NCBI RefSeq assembly: GCF_001649575.2
Contig: NC_051444.1
Coordinates: 23,916,043-23,980,042, forward strand
DNA: 64,000 bases
Direction of reading: 5' to 3'
Source of the DNA: Kryptolebias marmoratus
Taxonomy: Eukaryota > Chordata > Actinopteri > Cyprinodontiformes > Rivulidae
The translations under genes and the position numbers were made by a program. This document shows positions 58,401 through 64,000 of the stretch, in pieces. A model generated the notes under the pieces. It was not told the DNA's origin and made no database searches. It worked only from the letters and a program-made list of their open reading frames with translations. Every line of letters begins with the position of its first letter. Positions within the stretch are counted from its first letter, which is position 1.

Positions 58401-61400
58401 TTTCGGACACCACTGCCTCTTGTCGTCAACATGCAAATTGTATGGCTGAGTGTTTGGGGTGGGGTAAGAGGGAGATGGGTAGAGGTAGGGAAATGGGATT
58501 CAGCTATAAGATGTGCTTTTAAAATACCCACTTCTCTTCATAAATGTTGTTTAGACAGGACTCGTCTCCTTCACCAACCTGAGTTCCTAGCCAAAGCAGC
58601 AGCTCTCCTTGTCTCTCTGCAGCAGCAGCAGACAACACAACTGAAGCTACCACCTGCTGCCAACAAGAACCAGCTCTTTTTCTTGGTTGTGACATACAAA
58701 ATACATATATTCCAGGCATATGAGGTCTATGGTGTCAGGTCGTGTAAAGAATGCTGTTTATAGAGGAACTAAAGTGGAAACACGTTCTTAACCTATTAAT
58801 AATTAAAGTAAACCAGCTGAATCAACCACATCTCAAGCTTGGCACAGATAGTACTGTTATTATTAAAGAATATGCTGTTTCATATATAATCTGTACTGAA
58901 CAAATTGCTGTGGTTAAAGATGGAGTGCCATGTCATGTCAGTGGACCACAAATTAGTCGCTAAGGAATCAGCACTAATTACTCCGAGTTTAAGTTCTTTC
59001 AGTAATGATTCAAAGTACACATGAGATAAAAAGAAAGTCCAGAGATTCGGAAACCTTATGTTAGAGGAACTCGGCACTTGCTACCACTGAATGTAGGACG
59101 TGTTTTAGCTTACCATCTGTAAAATCTATCAGAGATTTGTAGAGAATTTAGTGTTTCCAACTGAGTGAGAAAACCAGCCCCTTTCCTGTCCTCTAATTCC
59201 TCTCTCTGTGGCTGTGGTTTTCCTTTAACCCATCTAGACTGAATGGGACATATAATTATACCCCTGCCACGGTTGGAAGACCCCCCCTTGAGATTAAATA
59301 GGTTAATGGGGTTAGGACTGGGTCAGGTCAAAACCATGAAGTGACTCATCTTCAAAGCAGGCAGAGTTTTTATGTATTTTTAATTTTCTTACTGACTCTT
59401 CATCCAACAAACTCGAAGGAAGCAGATTTTTTTTTAAATCCACGATAGAGGATATTGCTTACTAACTGGTTTATTGTGGAACGCAGCCAACAGCTGGAGT
59501 TACGTGTTGAGATCCTGACAAGTCCTGTCGCTCCCGTGCTTCGATTCATGAAACTCAAAGAGATGACAGCGTGCTCTGTAAGGATTAGATAAACTCAGCA
59601 TTTTTTTTTTCTCCCGCTGACGAACTCTGTTATTATTCCAAATGTAAGCACTTGGAAGTGCGCTAGGCTTTAATGTCAGCTCCGAATGTGAGGGGAATAA
59701 ACTGGCTCGACTCTTCCTGCCTTAAACAGCCGTGGACTTGGGTTGAACCCCACAGAGCGAAGAGGGAATAAAAGCAAAAGTGTGACATCCTTCACACAGT
59801 TTTAGCTTCAGTGCTTATCTGCTGTCCGTCATCCCTCACCATGTTTACCCCTTTTGAGGCAGAAGGGACTGAATCGACACAAGCCTCTAATTCCTTCGAC
59901 TTGGTGCTTGCGTACACGGCGGAATTTACTGTTTGACATTGTTTGGGTTGTCTTTATCGGCCGTTTTTGATCCATTCTCAGAAATCCACTCGCTTTCTGG
60001 ACTCATTTTCGCTTTATGTAATTACTTTGCTGTGAGAAAGGCGACGTCATGATTCTATTTTAAAACATGCCTGGAGGGTGACAATGGCTGCCTAGCTGTG
60101 GCTGATTAGTGGCTATGAAGGCAGACGGAGAGTAAAATTACTAATAAAGCCCATTTATTGTATGCTTCTTTGGTTTATCTGCATTTGTTCACCAGTTCAC
60201 CTCAACCAGGTTTTTACTGGTCGTTTCCTCCAGATTAAAGATTTGTTGGTTTTTCAAAATATATACTGGGTATTTAAAAAGATAGTTTTATGTTTTGCTT
60301 CTAACAAAGTCTTGGAGAATAACAGCTTTACATGAGCTGTGCTTTCAGAGGAGTCTGCCGCTCACGCTGACAGTGCATCTTCAGGATATGCTTGCTAACT
60401 CTGGAAGGGTCACCGAACACCGGCGCTAATGGTGTCTACGTTACAAAGAGGTTTGAAAAGGAATATTCAAGGTCCCTGAGCTGAAAAGCATTGCTGCTCG
60501 TTGGGCCCAAACAGCGCCAGCGCTCCTGTTGTGCTCCTCCGTGTTCCCGGCCAACACAAATAACCTCCTGTGTGAGTCAATCCAGGTCAGCAGTTTTCCC
60601 CGCGCAGCATCTTCTTTTCTGCCACCTCAGTGTGCTCCGGCTCTCACACAGACCTGCGCGTTTAATGCAGTCTCCACAGAGCCCCCGCCGAGACTAAATC
60701 TGCTTTACAGGTTCTCCCCAAACTGGGTGGGGATCAGAGGAGATGTAATGTCCTGAAAGTGTTGTTTATCTCTAACTGAGGTGGGAATAAATGATATGAT
60801 GGGGGTGATGATGAATGATAGAAGCCCCGTGTCATGTTTCATATCAATCAGATGAGAGTATCGTGACAGAGCAGAGTGTTTTTATTCAGGTCAGTCTGTT
60901 GGTCTGCTCATGTGAATGCTCAGATATTGAGCTTTTCTCTTTAACCTGCATGCCCAGGTTACCGAACAGTGTTTACCGCACTCCATCAACCTTTATTTTG
61001 TTTGTTTTAAAGCTGCCAAAAAACAGGAATCAAGTTCATTTATAAAAATGAACCAAACTATAGTCGGATCAGATGTTACTGCAATAAGAAACACAACAGG
61101 CTCTAAAAAAATGAAATCTTTCCTTTTGACGACCCAACATTAATGCCTGAAGCTCCCAGCTGATTGTTTATTCTAACTTCTATATGAACATTTAACGTTT
61201 TGTTCCTTTTAGCCCCATGTGGCAGTGCAAGCCTTTGGTTGTTTTCTATTGTATTTAAGAAAAAAACCTTATTGTAACAGAGATATCTGTAGTGAATCAG
61301 TGTTGAACCGGTTCAGAACCCTATTAAGCACAAATGAATCAATAATAATATTGTGATAATAATAATAATATTGTTTCATGGGCAAAAGCAACCGAAGAGA

Positions 61401-62959
61401 GGTCAAAATGGAAGTCTTATAGGGGAAGGGTCAAGTGTACCATTTTTTTTTTTCAACAGATCACCTTTTTCAGAGCCAAAGCTGAATATTGAGCCATTTT
61501 AAGATTTAGATCAATTAGGTCAAAATTCTTTTGACCAATAAGGCCAATTAAAACTTGTTGACGTCCTTGCCTAATTAATAATTTTTTTTATTTTTTGGCT
61601 TGTTTGTTTTGCTGTTTATTGTTTTAATGTTACTTGGCAATGTTAACACTATACAGTAGGTGCTTTATACTCTCTTATATGGTGAAAAAGAAACAACAAC
61701 AATAACTATATGTTTGCTTGAGCACGTTACGTCTGTTTTCATGTCTGCATGCTGCAGAAATCTCGACCTAAACAGAGGGAGATGATTCAAATGAAAAGAA
61801 ATCTTTGTTTTCAAATTGTAAAAGGAGTTTATCTTAGAAAAATTTGCTGACAGTGTTTAGGGTAAGTTTATTTTCTGAGCAGCAGCTCTCCTTAGCTTGG
61901 TGTTTGACTAACATATTAGTTAGTCACAATCTGAGTTTTATCTGTTTTTTATTGGGACCTAAATCCACTCGGGCAGAGACGTTCGGACCTCACACCCGAG
62001 CCACCAGGGCTACCTCGTGGAACAAATAATCTCCCGCTCTTCCAAGAAGAGCTGGAAATCTCCACAATCTGAACGGCGTACAAGAAAAATCCTCATAAAG
62101 CACTTATGTCTTTATCTCCACATGACTGTGAAATTCCCTAACCCTCTCCTGTTCAGTAATTTTCCAACAATGCGGCTGCAGTCTCTTTCTCTCTCTTTTT
62201 TTTCCTCCTAAACACACGCAGCTGTTCCACCTCACTAATTTGGACTCCTCTCGATGAGTTTGGACATTTATTCCTCATAAGCTGTTCTTTAAAGATCCCA
62301 AAATGTGAAGTACTGCAGAAAATGTCACCCTGATCTGTTATCACACACGGAGTGAGCCTCGAGACATGCTGGTGAGAATCCCTCAGTCAGACAGCTGGAT
62401 CTTTAGGCGTCGCTTTCGTGGAGCTTTACAGTCAGAATCTGCAGAATCTGGTTTTATTTCTCAGATTGTGCTCGGGGTTTTAAAAGGATGAATAATGTGG
62501 ACGACTTGCACTTCTTATCTCGCCCAGATGGCCATGTCCTTCCTCTGCTCTCGACCTGCCTGGAAACTATCATTACTCAGGCTCATAAAAAACGCCTCGC
62601 CTTTATTTCAGCTTCACATTAGAAGAAGACAGTGGAGCAAGCATTAGTGGACATTTGCTGCTTTTAGTCGGGCAGATACTTTTATGTTTAATGAATAAAA
62701 AAGTGGAGGAATCAAAACTAAACAAAGGTTTAAGTGTTTTGATGAAATGCTTGATCTGTAAGTAATCAGAGATATATGAAAACTTCCTATTTTCCAGAGT
62801 TGTTTGGTAATAAATATACTGTAAGGAAATTTTTACCACCCTTTTTTTCCAACTTTGAGACAACACACATTGCCTGGCACCTTTCATACTAAGATCATCA
62901 GATCATCAGAAAAGTTTTGGCCAAATCTTTAAAAAAATGGTTTCACGAGATCTCCTTCA
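55420..62959. other. myo9a: MYO9A intron after the first coding exon
   Basis: It begins with the gtgagt donor. I searched for the next motor exon (family sequence starting AFGNAKT) and did not find it before 64000, so this intron is at least 8.6 kb. Only short chance frames and minor repeats are present. Confidence 0.65.
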
Positions 62960-63209
62960 GTGCGTTAGAACTTGGAGTATGTGTTGTGACTTACTCTCAG
63001 CGACTACCACTTTAAATTCCAGCTCTATATCTGCAAAAACGGCCACATTTCATTGCAACCACCCTTGTGTTCGGTGCAGGTCAGTTGGCTGTGGTGGCCA
63101 TCTTGAATCAGGTTGACCCCCAAGCATTAACCAGTTGCAGATGTGCATCCAGTAGTCAGTTTCTCGTCAGTCTAATGTAACATCTTGTTAATGGACAGGC
63201 AAACAGACA
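62960..63209 (-). repeat. Dispersed repeat family, copy F (inverted)
   Basis: The plus strand shows ttactctcagcgactaccac, then ggtggccatcttgaatcagg and aaccagttgcagatgtgcat, the reverse complement of nearly a full unit. It lies in the MYO9A intron after the first coding exon. Confidence 0.65.
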
Positions 63210-64000
63210 CATGCATGCACTCAGATGCAAGAACAAAAACTTTATTGCCTGCCTTTTGCCTTTTTGCAGGAGGGGGGAAAAATATGAAAAATATGCAGCT
63301 TTATTACTGAGATGTCAAAATGTACATTTGTCAATCCAGTTTTGCGTCAGAAGCTGCACTTTTTCCCAGAAAGTTATAATAACATACTTTGGTGTTTAAG
63401 ACAGCGCTACCTAAGCTGGTATTATTCCGTAAAATCTGCAGACTTTCCTGTGGCCTTTAGTTTCGAGCAGCTGCAGCTGTAACTCCTCACTGTGTGTTTA
63501 TCTCGCCACCCTGGTGCCAGGCTCTTATTTTCCCCTGAAACTGTATACAAAATCGTTGGTACGAGTGGCCCGGGAAGGAGCGGCACATACTGTTCCCTGC
63601 TTTGTCATCCCATCTGTGCAGAAAGACCCGGCTCCTCCGTCTGTAGGCGCACGAGGCCAGAGGTTACCCAGAGGTCTGAGAGCCCGTGATTTGTTTGACT
63701 ACTCATCGGCAGCAAACACCAGCTTGAATTTTGTCCAAATTTAGTAAAACGAGACGGCTTTGAACTTGAATCCATCACTTAGTTGGATGTTTTGCAATCT
63801 GGACTCGAGCTGTATACATTTTGATATTACATTTACAAATAAATCTGAGCTTGTCACAACTTCGGCTATGAAGTGCTGAAAGAATGAGTGACCTTTTTTT
63901 GGTTTAAACTGCCAAAAATCTTATTGTTTCAACATTCATAAAAAGGTTTAACGGGTTTTCAGTCCGCGTACCATGCTTCATGTACATAAAAGTTATCATT

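Noticed and set aside
1..64000. CRISPR arrays, operons, tRNA or rRNA genes
   Set aside because: No regularly spaced direct repeats, no bacterial gene layout, and no tRNA-like cloverleaf or rRNA stretch was recognised by eye. A tRNA scan would be needed to exclude a degenerate tRNA gene.

Overview
The window looks like nuclear DNA of a teleost fish, probably a percomorph. It has intron-rich genes with GT..AG boundaries, AT-rich introns full of (CA)n tracts, and fish-type transposon debris (Tc1/mariner, hAT, a TTAA-flanked element, non-LTR retrotransposon tails, foldback MITEs). Nothing prokaryotic, organellar or viral was seen. Two runs of N (2971-3251 and 34746-34874) are assembly gaps. All coordinates were read by hand and splice sites are inferred.

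Three protein-coding genes are recognised, in the order and relative orientation they have in human 15q23 (read in reverse). (1) GRAMD2A, + strand: ten coding exons from 6297 to 18656. It encodes a GRAM-domain protein with a C-terminal membrane anchor; the N-terminal exon(s) are not securely found. (2) SENP8 (DEN1/NEDP1, the NEDD8 protease), - strand: one intact coding exon at 31310-31984 with all catalytic residues, plus a likely non-coding first exon near 33011-33100. (3) MYO9A, + strand: a likely non-coding first exon ending at 33861 and the large first coding exon at 54535-55419 (RA domain and start of the myosin motor including the P-loop). The next coding exon lies beyond position 64000. 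SENP8 and MYO9A are head to head across a CpG-rich, probably bidirectional promoter at about 33100-33480.

The three proteins do not form one pathway. GRAMD2A marks ER-plasma membrane contacts, SENP8 processes and removes NEDD8, and MYO9A is an unconventional myosin with a RhoGAP tail. The block is a vertebrate synteny unit rather than an operon-like system.

The rest is intron and intergenic DNA. The best-supported repeats are three hAT-type insertions with 8-bp target-site duplications (2688-3713, 41259-41451, 42891-43105), the last nested inside a larger foldback element (42720-43370) that has a second copy at 25849-26271. There is also a TTAA-flanked MITE (29340-29946), two degraded Tc1/mariner copies, two copies of one LINE 3' end, an RTE-like LINE tail, and a dispersed family with at least seven copies sharing the core tggtagtagctgagagtcat. 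Unexplained points include a glycine-rich open stretch abutting a GRAMD2A exon, two orphan exon-like stretches (25399-25518 and 47092-47249), and an alternative C-terminus for GRAMD2A. I found no clearly novel biological system.
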